Shown: positions 35,531-45,391, counted from the first letter of the stretch. The stretch: 64,000 bases of DNA from an uncultured Mycobacterium sp. (GCA_900078375.1 FLQS01000012.1:124001-188000); one strand, 5' to 3'. Notes: a model not told the origin generated them from the letters alone. Numbers and translations: made by a program.

Positions 35531-35632
35531 GCCTTTGCGGTTGCTGGCCTTAGTTGACCGAGGCGTCAATTTGGCGGGATGTCTATCTGGGCTGCGGCCC
35601 CGTAGTATGGCTCCATCAGGAAGGGGGCCGAC

Positions 35633-36220
35633 ATGAGCCTTCGACACACATCGCTTCGAGTGGTGGCTGCGACGTCGTTGTCGCTAGGGGCGTTGTTTGC
35701 GGCGGCTGGCACGGCGTCGGCCGCCCCTCAGCCGACCGACCAAGGGTCGGATCTGCAGACGTACCTCGACAGCTTGACGAGCACGTACAACAACACGATT
35801 GGTAAGTCGGTGGATGAGGCCCGTCAAACGGCCCAGGACCAGGCGGCGCAAAACGTGGGGCTGGCGATCGGGGTACCGATCGCCAATGGTGCGATCGGTG
35901 GCACTACGGCCGTGGCCGGAAGTGTGGGCTCCGCGCTGGTGTTCTCCGCGTTCCAGGGCGGCAACAATCCGTTCGCGGGCTTGAGCGCCGCGGCTGCCCC
36001 GTCAGCGCTGTCGGCGGCCGCATTGCCGGCAGCCCCGGCGTTGCCACCGCCACCGGCGTTCGGCCCGCTGCCTCCGCCGCCTGCGATCGGGCCGCCACCG
36101 CTGCCGCCGCCACCGGCTTTGCCGCCACCGCCGTGGATTCCGTTCCTGCCGGGCTCACCGCCACTGCCAGGTCCGCCTCCGCTGCCGCCGCCGCCGGCTC
36201 TACCGCCGCCGCCGTTCTGA
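35633..36220 (+). CDS. Secreted proline-rich protein
   Basis: 195 residues. Signal peptide about 1-31 (ATSLSLGALFAAAGTASAA). A helical segment (about 33-90) with TYLDSLTSTYNNTIGKSVDEA follows, then an alanine-rich linker. The last 65 residues are mostly Pro with Ala, Leu and Phe (LPPPPAFGPLPPPPAIGPPP). The proline tail may span the cell wall. Strong AGGAAGGGGG ribosome site before ATG 35633. No known family; similar proteins occur across mycobacteria. Confidence 0.75.
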   Translation: MSLRHTSLRVVAATSLSLGALFAAAGTASAAPQPTDQGSDLQTYLDSLTSTYNNTIGKSVDEARQTAQDQAAQNVGLAIGVPIANGAIGGTTAVAGSVGSALVFSAFQGGNNPFAGLSAAAAPSALSAAALPAAPALPPPPAFGPLPPPPAIGPPPLPPPPALPPPPWIPFLPGSPPLPGPPPLPPPPALPPPPF

Positions 36221-36237
36221 CGCGGAATTAGTGAGTT

Positions 36238-36265
36238 CACCCCCGGGCTTCTCGGTCCGGGGGTG
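36238..36265 (+). terminator. Hairpin after proline-rich protein gene
   Basis: CACCCCCGG and CCGGGGGTG form a 9-bp perfect stem with a 10-nt loop, starting 18 bp after the stop at 36220. It removes the GTG at 36263 as a plausible start for the next gene. Confidence 0.65.
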
Positions 36266-36325
36266 AAGTATTTCTTAGACTCGCCAGGGTTGACGCTCGG
36301 TGAACGTAATGCGAAATTGAGTGCA

Positions 36326-36538
36326 ATGACTAGGGCGTTGGACGAAACGACGCAACTCGGGGAAGTCGTTGAACGGCTCGCACTGAGTTATCCGACGCTG
36401 CCCTCGTCGACCATCGCCGAGGTGGTCGATGAGCTCCATGCTCGGTTCAATGGCGCGCGCATCCGCGAGTACGTCCCGCTCTTCGTCGAGCGTCGAGCAC
36501 ATAGTGCGCTCATCGAACTCGACGTGTCCTACGAATAG
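36326..36538 (+). CDS. Three-helix-bundle dimerization domain protein
   Basis: 70 residues from ATG 36326. LSYPTLPSSTIAEVVDELHARFNGARIREYVPLFVERRAHSAL is the conserved block of small mycobacterial proteins with this fold. Role unknown, possibly oligomerisation or regulation. A GTG at 36263 is in frame but lies in the terminator hairpin. The 3' end overlaps the convergent TetR gene by 10 bp. Confidence 0.78.
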   Translation: MTRALDETTQLGEVVERLALSYPTLPSSTIAEVVDELHARFNGARIREYVPLFVERRAHSALIELDVSYE

Positions 36539-37131
36539 TCCTGGGCCGCAACCATTCTTCGGATGAGCCGGTCGATGTCCTCGGGGTCGCTGATGCTGAA
36601 GTCGCCGACTGCGTAGCGCCCCAGGAGTCCGTTGATAAAAGTCTGGGTGATGGCACTCAGGTCGTCGACGACGGACGGCGGAAGGTCACGCCCGCCGGGC
36701 AGCAGGCGCAGCATCATGTCGCGGTACAGCTCGACGAAACCCTCGTTCGCCCGACGGACCAGATCGGAAATCGCGGGCTCTCGCGTGGCCAGCATGTTGA
36801 GCTCGTAGCGCGCCTTGGCGCGGGTGAGCCACGGCTCTTTCGATGCGGCGGCCACCACGTCGGCCAACCGCGGTAGCTTCAGATCCTCGCCCGCGGCAGC
36901 ATTCCTGGCCGTCTGCAAGGCCATCAGGTCGAGTTCGACCACCCGTTCCGTCGTGGCAGCAAGTAAGGCCGACCGGGTTCGGAAGTACGCGGACGTTGTT
37001 CCTTCCGCGACGCCTGCGGTTCGGTCGACCTTGATATGACTCAGGCCCTTGGCGCCTTGTGCCGCCAGCACCGTGATCGCCGCGTCGCAGAGGTCGCGGC
37101 GCCGTTGGTCTCCGTCGGGCTTACGTCGCAT
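36529..37131 (-). CDS. TetR-family transcriptional repressor
   Basis: 200 residues. N-terminal helix-turn-helix RRRDLCDAAITVLAAQGAKG ... VDRTAGVAEGTTSAYFRTRSALLAA, then a helical ligand domain typical of the family. Divergent from the secreted esterase at 37210, with a dyad (37153-37170) between the starts. It probably represses the esterase and itself. Confidence 0.87.
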   Translation of the reverse strand: MRRKPDGDQRRRDLCDAAITVLAAQGAKGLSHIKVDRTAGVAEGTTSAYFRTRSALLAATTERVVELDLMALQTARNAAAGEDLKLPRLADVVAAASKEPWLTRAKARYELNMLATREPAISDLVRRANEGFVELYRDMMLRLLPGGRDLPPSVVDDLSAITQTFINGLLGRYAVGDFSISDPEDIDRLIRRMVAAQDYS

Positions 37132-37152
37132 CGGCCACCAATCTAGCCGGAG

Positions 37153-37170
37153 TTTCTATGAAAATAGAAA
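37153..37170. promoter_or_regulatory. TetR operator dyad TTTCTAT-N4-ATAGAAA
   Basis: TTTCTAT (37153-37159) and ATAGAAA (37164-37170) form a perfect inverted repeat with a 4-bp spacer. It is AT-rich in a GC-rich genome and lies between the divergent TetR (start 37131) and esterase (start 37210) genes. Confidence 0.75.
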
Positions 37171-37209
37171 ATGCCGTTATCGGCACAGGGGCGGTGCTAC
37201 GTTCACGCC

Positions 37210-38559
37210 ATGGCTGCAGCAGCGTTCGTCGGGCGAATCGGGGGGCTTGCCGTCGCCCTTGGTGTGGGAGCGGGTGTTCTTCTTGGCGCCCAGGGTGTCG
37301 CGTCGGCGGATACGGGTGCCCCGTCGGGCACGGCCTCATCGTCATCCGCCAACAAGGCGCCGGCAGCATCGAGCGCGCGGCACAAGGCACCCACATCGGC
37401 CAATAAGCAAGCGGTGACATCGATTTCGAAACCAGCCGCCGCGAATCAGCTGCCCAAGGCACCGAACGTCGTCGCGGTGGCACTTTCGGTGCTAGGCGTC
37501 ACGCGTCCCGAAGATGAGACCACCGCTCCGTCCGCAACGTCCGTCGCAAAGCCCGCTGCCACAACGTCTTTGGTCAGTCAGGCGACGTCGGCTCGAGGGA
37601 CCGCGACGTCTGAAGCGGTGGCGGCGGCCGACACGCCGCCCGTCGACGAGAGCCTTTACAGCGGCCCGCCGCCGACGCTTGCGCAACGTGCGGTGGTTGC
37701 CGGGTTGCGGTTGATCAATTTCGTGACAAAGACTTTCAATCTGCCCTTCAGTCTCAGCGGTACCAGCGCGCAAATCCCGTTCTTCACCGACGGTGTGCCG
37801 GACTTCTTCCTCCTGTCCGGAATCAAGGCGGAGAAGACCGAATACGAGGGCATGGCCGTGTGGACGCTGACGCCGCACGATCCCAGCGGCCAGTACGTCG
37901 TGGCCATTCACGGCGGCTCCTTCATCGGCCAGATCAGCATCTTCCACTGGTGGACCTACACCGACATGGCTCGTGACACCGGCGCGACCATCGTCGTCCC
38001 GCTCTATACTCTTGCACCGCTTGGTAATGCGGCAACGGATGTTCCCGTCATGGCCGACTTCATCGCCGCGCAGATCGCGGCGCACGGCCCGGACAACGTG
38101 AGCGTGGTCGGCGACTCGGCCGGCGGCACCATCGCATTGGCTGCTCTCCAGGAGATCGTCAAGCGCAACGGCACCCAGCCTCACCGTCTGCTCCTGCTGG
38201 CGCCGGCCCTCGACCTGAGCGACACATTCGAGAACCCGGTGGACGACCCGCTGTTGGGTAACCCCGCCGATTCGCACGACAACAACCTGCTGACGTGGGC
38301 GGGCGATCTGGACCCGAGCGACCCCGTCGTCAGTCCGATCTACGGCTCGTTGGCGGGCCTGCCGCCGACCACCGTGTATTCGAGTTCGCACGATCTGCTG
38401 ACCCAGCAAGCGCTGCGCCTCAGGGACAAGGCGATCGCGTCGAGTGCTGACTTCACGTTCGTGCTGCGGGAGGGTCAGTTCCACGACTGGACGATCTTCG
38501 CGCCGCTGCCGGATGCCTACCGGGAGCGGTCCGGCATCTATCAAGCACTCGGACTGTGA
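37210..38559 (+). CDS. Secreted alpha/beta-hydrolase esterase
   Basis: 449 residues from ATG 37210. Signal peptide about 1-36 (GVLLGAQGVASA), then about 130 residues of low-complexity Ala/Ser/Thr/Lys linker (SSSSANKAPAASSARHKAP). The catalytic domain is of the hormone-sensitive-lipase/alpha-beta-hydrolase-3 group: HGGSFIGQ oxyanion motif near residue 234, nucleophile GDSAGG near 301, and FHDW near the C-terminus. Likely a cell-wall-associated esterase or lipase. Regulated by the divergent TetR protein. Confidence 0.86.
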   Translation: MAAAAFVGRIGGLAVALGVGAGVLLGAQGVASADTGAPSGTASSSSANKAPAASSARHKAPTSANKQAVTSISKPAAANQLPKAPNVVAVALSVLGVTRPEDETTAPSATSVAKPAATTSLVSQATSARGTATSEAVAAADTPPVDESLYSGPPPTLAQRAVVAGLRLINFVTKTFNLPFSLSGTSAQIPFFTDGVPDFFLLSGIKAEKTEYEGMAVWTLTPHDPSGQYVVAIHGGSFIGQISIFHWWTYTDMARDTGATIVVPLYTLAPLGNAATDVPVMADFIAAQIAAHGPDNVSVVGDSAGGTIALAALQEIVKRNGTQPHRLLLLAPALDLSDTFENPVDDPLLGNPADSHDNNLLTWAGDLDPSDPVVSPIYGSLAGLPPTTVYSSSHDLLTQQALRLRDKAIASSADFTFVLREGQFHDWTIFAPLPDAYRERSGIYQALGL

Positions 38560-38572
38560 CGCGCGGGCGCAA

Positions 38573-38609
38573 GTAAAAAGGCCTCGACCGAAGTACTCGA
38601 TCAAGGCCC
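38573..38609 (-). terminator. Intrinsic terminator of tRNA-Pro
   Basis: On the minus strand an imperfect hairpin, with GGCCT/AGGCC at its base and mismatches within, is followed by TTTTTACTT. It begins about 18 nt after the tRNA 3' end. It can also stop plus-strand reading from the esterase gene. Confidence 0.75.
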
Positions 38610-38626
38610 TTCTGCGAAAACACGAG

Positions 38627-38700
<74 letters not shown>

Positions 38701-38862
38701 CGTGAAGCCACGACAGCGTATCGCACGTGGCCCGTGAGAAGCCAAACGGCTTATCTCCCCCATGAGCAAGTCACGGCGTGTCGTGGGATGGATCCGGGTT
38801 GTCGGTGGCGTTATGCACACTGTCGGCTGAATAGACAGGCCGAGCAGCGAAAGGTGGAGCGG

Positions 38863-39033
38863 ATGATGACCGCTTTGGGGGCCGTTGTATACGGGGGATT
38901 TTTCCTGCTAGCTGCGCTGTGGCTGGTCGTGACCGGCGATTACGACGCCGTCGACGAGCCGGACCAGACCCAACCGCAGGAGCGTTCGAACTCGCCCAAG
39001 GCGCCGGCGTACACGCTCGGGTCGAGGTCGTGA
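38863..39033 (+). CDS. Possible small single-TM protein overlapping cds1 antisense
   Basis: 56 residues from ATG 38863 (next codon also ATG) with a good AAGGTGGAGCGG site. An N-terminal hydrophobic helix ([20 protein letters not shown]) precedes an acidic, polar tail. The last 94 bp run antisense to the 3' end of the cysteine-synthase-like gene. No family recognised. The TM segment itself lies in otherwise unexplained DNA. Confidence 0.4.
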   Translation: MMTALGAVVYGGFFLLAALWLVVTGDYDAVDEPDQTQPQERSNSPKAPAYTLGSRS

Positions 39034-40061
39034 GCCGCTAGCCAGGCCGGGTCGTAGTACGTGTCGGCGTAGCGGTCGCCGCTATCGGCGATCAGGGTGA
39101 CCACCGAGCCATCCACCCCGGCGGCGACCATCTCGGCCAGCAAGCCGAACGCACCCCACACGTTGGTGCCTGTCGACGGGCCGACCCGCCGGCCCAGCAC
39201 CCGCGACACGTGATGGGCCGCCGCGATCGACGCGGCATCGGGAACACTGACCATGCGGTCGACGACATCGGGCAGAAATGACGGCTCCACCCGCGGACGG
39301 CCGATGCCCTCGATCCGCGACGGCGATCCGGTGACGATGTCCCGCCGGCCCTGCGCATAGGACGGAAAGAACGCCGAGTTCTCCGGGTCGACCACACACA
39401 GCTTGGTCTCGTGGCGCCGATACCGGATATAGCGCCCGATCGTGGCGCTGGTGCCGCCGGTGCCGGCGCCCACCACGATCCAGGCGGGGATCGGATGCCG
39501 TTCGGCGCTCATCTGCTGATAGATCGACTCGGCGATGTTGTTGTTGCCGCGCCAGTCGGTCGCTCGCTCGGCGTTGGTGAACTGGTCCAGGTAATGGCCG
39601 CCGGTCTCGTCGGCGATTCGCTGCGCCTCGGTGTAGACGTCACCGGGCTGCTCGACGAAGTGGCACCGCCCGCCCTGTGCCTCGATCAGCTTGACCTTCG
39701 AGGTGCTCGTAGAGGCCGTCATCACCGCGACGAACGGCAGGCCAAGCAGCGCGGCGAAATACGCCTCCGACACCGCCGTCGACCCGGAGGACGCCTCGAC
39801 GACGGTGGTGTGCTCGTCAATCCAGCCGTTGCACAGCCCGTACAAGAACAGTGAGCGCGCCAGCCGGTGCTTGAGGCTGCCGGTGATGTGCGTCGATTCG
39901 TCTTTGAGGTACAGGGCGGTATCGGCGCTCGCGCGCCACGACATCGGCAGCGGGTAGCGCAGCAAGTGAGTGTCGGCACTGCGGCGGCTATCAGCCTCGA
40001 TCAGCCGAATGGCGTTGCCCACCCAGCCGCGGGGGCGGGTATGAGCGGCGACGGTCGTCAT
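38940..40061 (-). CDS. cds1: PLP-dependent cysteine synthase-family protein (Cds1-type desulfhydrase)
   Basis: 373 residues. Fold type II PLP enzyme: [21 protein letters not shown] contains the cofactor lysine (S-x-K), [26 protein letters not shown] the substrate loop and [17 protein letters not shown] the phosphate-binding glycine loop. It matches the Rv3684 gene, reported as the cysteine desulfhydrase Cds1 that makes H2S, pyruvate and ammonia from cysteine. Close to the metallophosphoesterase and ponA2 genes on the minus strand. Confidence 0.85.
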   Translation of the reverse strand: MTTVAAHTRPRGWVGNAIRLIEADSRRSADTHLLRYPLPMSWRASADTALYLKDESTHITGSLKHRLARSLFLYGLCNGWIDEHTTVVEASSGSTAVSEAYFAALLGLPFVAVMTASTSTSKVKLIEAQGGRCHFVEQPGDVYTEAQRIADETGGHYLDQFTNAERATDWRGNNNIAESIYQQMSAERHPIPAWIVVGAGTGGTSATIGRYIRYRRHETKLCVVDPENSAFFPSYAQGRRDIVTGSPSRIEGIGRPRVEPSFLPDVVDRMVSVPDAASIAAAHHVSRVLGRRVGPSTGTNVWGAFGLLAEMVAAGVDGSVVTLIADSGDRYADTYYDPAWLAAHDLDPSVYAGALGEFERSCGWVWSGSSTAS

Positions 40062-40086
40062 CGCCGGCGACTACAGCACGCGGGGC

Positions 40087-41043
40087 TCACCGGACGGAAG
40101 CAGTAGGGCTGGATCGCACTACGCTTCGCGTCTCGTCGTGTCCGCCGGTTGGCGCGCCCACCAGAGTCAGCAGGGTGGCCTCCGGGCGGCAGCAGAATCG
40201 GAAGGGCGAGTACGGCCCGGTGCCGATGCCCGCCGACACGTGCAGTGCGGTGTCCGCACCCCAGCGGGATGCCCCCTTGGCGCGGGAGCGGTCCAGGTCG
40301 CAGTTGGTGACGATCGCGCCGTAGAACGGCACGCACAGCTGTCCGCCGTGGGTGTGTCCGGCCATGATCAGCTGATAGCCGTCGGCGGCGAAGCGGTCCA
40401 GCACCCGGGTGTACGGCGCGTGGGCGACGCCGAGGGATAGGTTGGCCGTCGGATTGGGCGGACCGGCGATGGTGTCGTAGCGGTCCCGACCCAGATGAGG
40501 GTCGTCGACGCCCGCAGCCGCGATCGTCAGCCCGGCGACCTCTAAGTCGCGCCGGTTGTGGGTCAGGTCCAGCCAGCCGCGTTCGGTGAACGCCGCCCGC
40601 AGGTCCTGCCACGGCAGCGCCTTGCCGTGGACGCGACCGTCGCTGTCGTACAGGTACCTGGCGGGGTTCTTGAACTTCGGGGCGAAGTAGTCGTTGCTGC
40701 CGAACACGAAGACCCCGGGCACCGACAACAAGTCACCGATCGCCTGCACTACCGCCGGCACGGCCTTGGGGTGCGACAGGTTGTCGCCGGTGTTGACCAC
40801 CAGGTCGGGCTCCCAGCGGGCCAACTCGCGCAGCCAGGCCTGCTTGTGCCGCTGAGCCGGGCGCATGTGGATATCGCTGAGGTGCAGCACCCGTAGGGGA
40901 GTGGAGCCCGGGGAGAGCACCGGCATGGTCACTTCGCGGACGACGAACGCATTGCGCTCGATCACCGTGGCGTAGCCGAGCGCGAGCGCGGCGGAGCCGG
41001 CGGCGGCGAGGGCGGACGACTTCACTGCGGACGGCACAGCCAT
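40087..41043 (-). CDS. Metallophosphoesterase, membrane-anchored
   Basis: 318 residues from ATG 41043; the longer frame upstream is a shadow of ponA2. An N-terminal hydrophobic segment (about 8-26) anchors it. Calcineurin-like motifs: LHLSDIHMRP, DLVVNTGDNLSH, VFGSNDYFAP (in place of GNHD) and MAGHTHGGQLCVP. YaeI-like family member with phosphodiesterase activity expected. In tandem with ponA2, 75 bp away, which suggests an envelope-related role. Confidence 0.87.
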   Translation of the reverse strand: MAVPSAVKSSALAAAGSAALALGYATVIERNAFVVREVTMPVLSPGSTPLRVLHLSDIHMRPAQRHKQAWLRELARWEPDLVVNTGDNLSHPKAVPAVVQAIGDLLSVPGVFVFGSNDYFAPKFKNPARYLYDSDGRVHGKALPWQDLRAAFTERGWLDLTHNRRDLEVAGLTIAAAGVDDPHLGRDRYDTIAGPPNPTANLSLGVAHAPYTRVLDRFAADGYQLIMAGHTHGGQLCVPFYGAIVTNCDLDRSRAKGASRWGADTALHVSAGIGTGPYSPFRFCCRPEATLLTLVGAPTGGHDETRSVVRSSPTASVR

Positions 41044-41117
41044 ACCGGCCAGAATACTGCCCCCCGCTGAGGTTCCTTGGGTCGAGCGTGTTGCGAAATC
41101 CTGACAATGCGCCCGCG

Positions 41118-43550
41118 TTATGGCGGCGGCGGTGGCGGGGCCAGCAAGGGGACGGTGATCGGCGGCAATCCGGGGATCTCGATGACGGTCTGACCGAACG
41201 GGGCGCCATCCAGACCAGGTATCGGGAGCCCTCCCGGCGGAGGGGGCGGCGGTGCCGGTGGGATTCCGTTGCTGACCTGGATGGTCACGATCGACCCGGG
41301 AACGGTCTGCCCGCTGGGCGATGTGCCGACCACCTCGCCGGCAGGCGCCACGCTGTTGACCGGGGTGGCCTGGTCGGCGACCTGGAATCCGGCGTCCTTG
41401 AGCCGGTCCCGCGCGGAGCCCTGGGGCAGGCCCGAGACGCTGGGCACCCGCGAACCCGGTGCACCGTCGACGTAGCGCGGATCGGTGGGCGGTAGCGCGA
41501 TGTCGCCGAAGCTCTGGGCGATTGGCTTCATCGCGGTGAACCAGGTCTTGGCGGGTTCGTTGCCGCCGTAGAGGTTGCCGTCGCCGCACTGCCGCAACGG
41601 CCACGAGCACAGGTCCGACGGGGTGGGCGAGTCGTCATAGATATACGCCGCGGCCGCGTAGTGGTTGGTGTAGCCGACGAAGCCTGAGGACCGGTGCGCC
41701 TCGGTGGTGCCGGTCTTGCCGGACATCGGCAGGTTCCAGCCCGTCGAGCTGGCCGACCCGGCGGCGGTGCCGCTGATGTCGTCCTTGCTCAGCGCATTGG
41801 ACAGGGTGTTGGCCAGCCCCTCGGGCACCACCTGGTCGCAGGTCTCGGTGGTGACCGATACCTCGTTGCCGGTGCGGTCGTAGAGCTTGTCGATCGGGTT
41901 CGGTGGGCACCACGCGCCGCCGGAGGCCAGAGTGGCCGCCACGTTGGACAACTCGAGCGCGTTCACCTCGATCGGGCCCAGCGTGAACGACCCGAGGTTC
42001 TGGCGCTTGATGAAGTCGGCGAGGCTCTCGTTGCTATCCGGGTCGTAGGGGCGCGCGGTTCCTGGTTCGGCGTAGGAGCGCAGACCCAGCTTGACCGCCA
42101 TGTCGACCGTGCGCTGCACCCCCACCTGGGAGATGAGCTTGGCGAAGGCCGTGTTGGGGGAGGTGGCTAGCGCGTCGGTGACGCTCATCGAACCGCGGTA
42201 GTTGCCCGCGTTCTGCACACACCAGGTATCCCTGGGACAGCCCTTCGCGCCGCCGCTGCCGAGGCCCTTGGCCTCGAACCGCACCGGGGCATCGAGGTTG
42301 GCGTTGATCCCCATCCCCATATCCAGGGCAGCGGCTGTGGTGAAGATCTTGAAGATCGACCCGGCGCCGTCACCGGCAAGCGAAAACGGTTGCGGCTGCA
42401 TGGTTTCCCCGACAGCCGAGTTCAGCCCGTAGGTTCGGTTGCTGACCATCGCAACCACCGGGTGCGCGGTCTTGCCCGGCAGCACGACGCTCATCACGCT
42501 CGCGATGCCCTGGATGTCGGGGGCGGCGATCGAGTCAACGGCCGATTTGACCGAGCTCTGGACATCGGGATCCAGCGTCGTTTTGATCAGGTAGCCGCCA
42601 CGGGAGAGCTGGTCTTTGCTGATGCCTGCCCGGGCCAGATACTCCTGCACGTAGTCGCAGAAGAAGGCCCGGTCGCCGGCGGCGATGCAGCCCCTCGGCA
42701 GCTCGTTGGGCTGCGGCAGGATGCCCAACGGCGCCTGCTTGGCCGCGCGCAGCTCGTCAGCGTACTTGGGCTCGTTGTCGATCAACGTGTCGAGCACGAG
42801 ATTGCGGCGGGCGAGCGCGCCATCGGGATTCGTGTACGGGTTCAGGGTGCTGGTCGACTGCACCATCCCGGCCAGCAGTGCCGACTGCTGCCAGTTCAGC
42901 TGGGAGGCGTCGATACCGAAGTAGGTCTGTGCGGCGTCCTGGATGCCGAAGGCGCCATTACCGAAGCTGACCAGGTTCAGATAGCGGGTCAGGATCTCTG
43001 GCTTGGTGAAGGTCTTGTCGAGAGTGAGCGCCATCCGGATCTCGCGCAGCTTGCGCGCGGGCGTGGTTTCCACCGCCGCGCGCTTCTCCGCGTCGGTCTG
43101 TGCGATCACCAGCAGCTGGTAGTTCTTCACGTACTGCTGTTCGAGGGTCGATCCGCCGCGGGTGTCGACGTCGCCGGAGGCGTAGCCGGCCAAGCCGGTC
43201 AGCGTCCCTTTCCAGTCGACACCGTTATGTTCGGCAAACCGCTTGTCCTCGATCGAAACGATTGCCAGTTTCATCGAGTCGGCGATTTTGTCGCTGGGAA
43301 CCTCGAAGCGACGCTGCGAATACAACCATGCGATGGGGTTGCCCTTGGCGTCCACCATGGTCGTCACGGCGGGCACTTCACCCTCGACTAGTTGGGCCGA
43401 GCCGTTGGCCACCACGTCGGACGCGCGGTTGGACATCAGCCCCACGCCTCCGACCACAGGAAACAGGAGCGCCGCGAGTATCACGCTGGCCAACAGGCAG
43501 CACCAGGCCAGCTTGATGATTGTCGCGCCGGCCGGAGGGCGTTCCGACAT
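41118..43550 (-). CDS. ponA2: Class A penicillin-binding protein PonA2
   Basis: 810 residues. N-terminal TM helix near 12-34. Glycosyltransferase 51 domain: SIEDKRFAEHNGVDWKG, RGGSTLEQQYVKN and KLREIRMALTLDKTFTKPEILTRYLN. Transpeptidase domain: nucleophile motif GAGSIFKIF (SxxK), SPN in ATSPNTAF, and SGKTGTTE. A C-terminal PASTA domain (VPSVSGLPQGSARDRLKDAGF) precedes a proline-rich end. It polymerises and cross-links peptidoglycan. Divergent from whiB4. Confidence 0.95.
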   Translation of the reverse strand: MSERPPAGATIIKLAWCCLLASVILAALLFPVVGGVGLMSNRASDVVANGSAQLVEGEVPAVTTMVDAKGNPIAWLYSQRRFEVPSDKIADSMKLAIVSIEDKRFAEHNGVDWKGTLTGLAGYASGDVDTRGGSTLEQQYVKNYQLLVIAQTDAEKRAAVETTPARKLREIRMALTLDKTFTKPEILTRYLNLVSFGNGAFGIQDAAQTYFGIDASQLNWQQSALLAGMVQSTSTLNPYTNPDGALARRNLVLDTLIDNEPKYADELRAAKQAPLGILPQPNELPRGCIAAGDRAFFCDYVQEYLARAGISKDQLSRGGYLIKTTLDPDVQSSVKSAVDSIAAPDIQGIASVMSVVLPGKTAHPVVAMVSNRTYGLNSAVGETMQPQPFSLAGDGAGSIFKIFTTAAALDMGMGINANLDAPVRFEAKGLGSGGAKGCPRDTWCVQNAGNYRGSMSVTDALATSPNTAFAKLISQVGVQRTVDMAVKLGLRSYAEPGTARPYDPDSNESLADFIKRQNLGSFTLGPIEVNALELSNVAATLASGGAWCPPNPIDKLYDRTGNEVSVTTETCDQVVPEGLANTLSNALSKDDISGTAAGSASSTGWNLPMSGKTGTTEAHRSSGFVGYTNHYAAAAYIYDDSPTPSDLCSWPLRQCGDGNLYGGNEPAKTWFTAMKPIAQSFGDIALPPTDPRYVDGAPGSRVPSVSGLPQGSARDRLKDAGFQVADQATPVNSVAPAGEVVGTSPSGQTVPGSIVTIQVSNGIPPAPPPPPPGGLPIPGLDGAPFGQTVIEIPGLPPITVPLLAPPPPPP

Positions 43551-43842
43551 GAGTAACAGAGTAACTACGACTCCCGAGGTCTTGCGGAGCGTCCCCTGCG
43601 GGGCAGATCATATCGAAGGGTATTTACGGGGGGGTCAGAAAATGCCAGTTCATGATCGGTCTGGACGGTCGTCCCAAAAAACCTGAGATCTAACTGTTGC
43701 GCAAAAGATACCTGACCACCTAACTTAAACAGACAGTGCGATTCAGGTAACACTCCTAGTCGCGATGTGGCGTAGATCGCATACGCGGCCTACACCTGAA
43801 GAATGTCAGCCGCAGTAGCGGCCGGACGAAGGGGATCCGTCG
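43551..43842. other. ponA2/whiB4 divergent intergenic region
   Basis: 292 bp with lower GC than its flanks, containing A- and T-rich stretches such as the run before 43685 and the region 43690-43760. It must hold promoters for ponA2 and whiB4. I see no convincing operator, ORF or structured RNA in it. Confidence 0.6.
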
Positions 43843-44196
43843 GTGTCAGGTATTCGGACAGCTTGCCGCAAGCCAAGCGCAGCGTTGTTGAACGGTTCCG
43901 TCCAGGGAGTGGAGGCGGAGGCCCGAATCGCATGGGTGTCCCAAGCTTTGTGCCGGTCAACCGACCCTGACGAGCTGTTTGTCCGCGGCGCCGCGCAGCG
44001 CAAAGCCGCAGTGATCTGCCGTCACTGTCCGGTCATGGCCGAGTGTGGCGCGGATGCGCTGGACAACCGGGTGGAGTTCGGTGTGTGGGGCGGCATGACC
44101 GAGCGTCAGCGCCGCGCGTTGCTCAAGCAGCATCCAGAGGTGGTGTCCTGGGCGGAATTCTTCGCCGCGCAGCGCAAGCACCGGATTGTCAGCTAA
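43843..44196 (+). CDS. whiB4: WhiB-family iron-sulfur regulator WhiB4
   Basis: 117 residues from GTG 43843. Four cluster cysteines C37, C59, C62 and C68 (ALCRSTDP; CRHCPVMAEC) and the GVWGGMTERQRR turn followed by a basic helix define the family. RGAAQRKAAVICRHCPVM and LLKQHPEVVSW match WhiB4, an oxygen- and NO-sensitive [4Fe-4S] protein that controls oxidative-stress genes. Monocistronic. Confidence 0.93.
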   Translation: MSGIRTACRKPSAALLNGSVQGVEAEARIAWVSQALCRSTDPDELFVRGAAQRKAAVICRHCPVMAECGADALDNRVEFGVWGGMTERQRRALLKQHPEVVSWAEFFAAQRKHRIVS

Positions 44197-44254
44197 CTTT
44201 CGAACCGAGGCGCCGGAGGCGCCAGTCGACCCCGGACGCTCATCAGCTGCGTTG

Positions 44255-45391
44255 TTACGCGGTCTCGCCAGTGATCTGATCGGCAATCGCCTGTAAGGCG
44301 TCCATATCGGACACGTCAAATGGCAGCGACGGGACGCCGACCACCGCCACATGCGGGTTGGCTCCCGTGAATCGCGACAGCAACCGAATTTCCCGCTTGG
44401 CGGTCTGCGCCCGGTCGGCGTGAATCCGCAGTACTGCGGCCGCAAGCTGATCACCGTTGTTGTCTGAGGCGGCGGCTTCCAATTCCGCGACGCCGTCGAC
44501 GGCCCGCTCGACAGTCAGCGCGCACAGTGTCGGGTGAGTCCGGTTGAGGATCAGTCCGGCCAGTGGCATGCCCTCCGCGGAGAGTCGATCGACAAAGAAC
44601 GACGCTTCCCGAAGTGCATCAGGCTCGGCCGCCGAGACCACCACGAACTGGGTGCCACGCCTCTTGAGCAGTTCGTAGGTGCGGTCGGCCTTCTCCCGGA
44701 AGCCGCCGAACGTCGAATCCAGCGACTGCACGAACTCCGAGGCGTCGGACAGCATCTGCGAACCCAGGACGGTTGACATGGCCTTCATCGCCAGGCCGAC
44801 CACGCCGGTCACCAGGCGTCCGAAGCCCCGCCCCGGGGCCAGCAGCAGCCGCCAGAGCCGGCCGTCCATGAAACTGCCAAGCCGTTTGGGGGCGTCGAGG
44901 AAGTCCAGCGCGTTGCGCGACGGCGGGGTGTCCACCACGACGAGGTCCCAGCGGTCCTGGGCGAGCAGCTGGCCGAGCTTCTCCATGGCCATGTATTCCT
45001 GCGTGCCGGCCAGTGACGTGGCTACCGTCTGATAGAACTGGTTGTCCAGAATCGCTTGTGCGCGTTCGGTTCCCGAGTATTCGATGACCATCTCGTCGAA
45101 TGTGCGGCGCATGTCGAGCATCATCGCGTGCAGTTCACCGGGTACCTCGGGAGCAAGCGGCACCCGCTGCGGGGTGTTACCGAGTTCCTTGATTCCCAAC
45201 GCTTGTGCAAGCCGTTTAGCGGGGTCGATGGTCAACACCACGACGGCACGGCCGTACTCGGCGGCTCGCACCGCCATCGCCGCGGCGGTGGTGGTCTTGC
45301 CGACTCCGCCTGCGCCGCAGCACACCACGACCCGGTTGGACTTGTCTTCCAGGATCGACTTCATGTCGAGTGCTGGCGGTGCGCCACTCAT
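44255..45391 (-). CDS. ArsA/Get3-like ATPase (Rv3680 type)
   Basis: 378 residues. P-loop [23 protein letters not shown] (first signature Lys absent), [15 protein letters not shown], and switch region [18 protein letters not shown]. Bacterial Get3/ArsA homologue; the pair Rv3679-Rv3680 has been described as BagA/BagB, acting together in stress and glycerol tolerance (from memory). It starts directly at the stop of its partner gene (TAA then ATG), so stoichiometric translation is likely. Confidence 0.9.
   Translation of the reverse strand: MSGAPPALDMKSILEDKSNRVVVCCGAGGVGKTTTAAAMAVRAAEYGRAVVVLTIDPAKRLAQALGIKELGNTPQRVPLAPEVPGELHAMMLDMRRTFDEMVIEYSGTERAQAILDNQFYQTVATSLAGTQEYMAMEKLGQLLAQDRWDLVVVDTPPSRNALDFLDAPKRLGSFMDGRLWRLLLAPGRGFGRLVTGVVGLAMKAMSTVLGSQMLSDASEFVQSLDSTFGGFREKADRTYELLKRRGTQFVVVSAAEPDALREASFFVDRLSAEGMPLAGLILNRTHPTLCALTVERAVDGVAELEAAASDNNGDQLAAAVLRIHADRAQTAKREIRLLSRFTGANPHVAVVGVPSLPFDVSDMDALQAIADQITGETA

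Noticed and set aside
42390..43391. 333-codon plus-strand frame
   Set aside because: Antisense to ponA2, with no family motifs.
43690..43842. Crp-like half sites upstream of whiB4
   Set aside because: The TGTGG-like stretch matches the TGTGA-N6-TCACA consensus too poorly to call.
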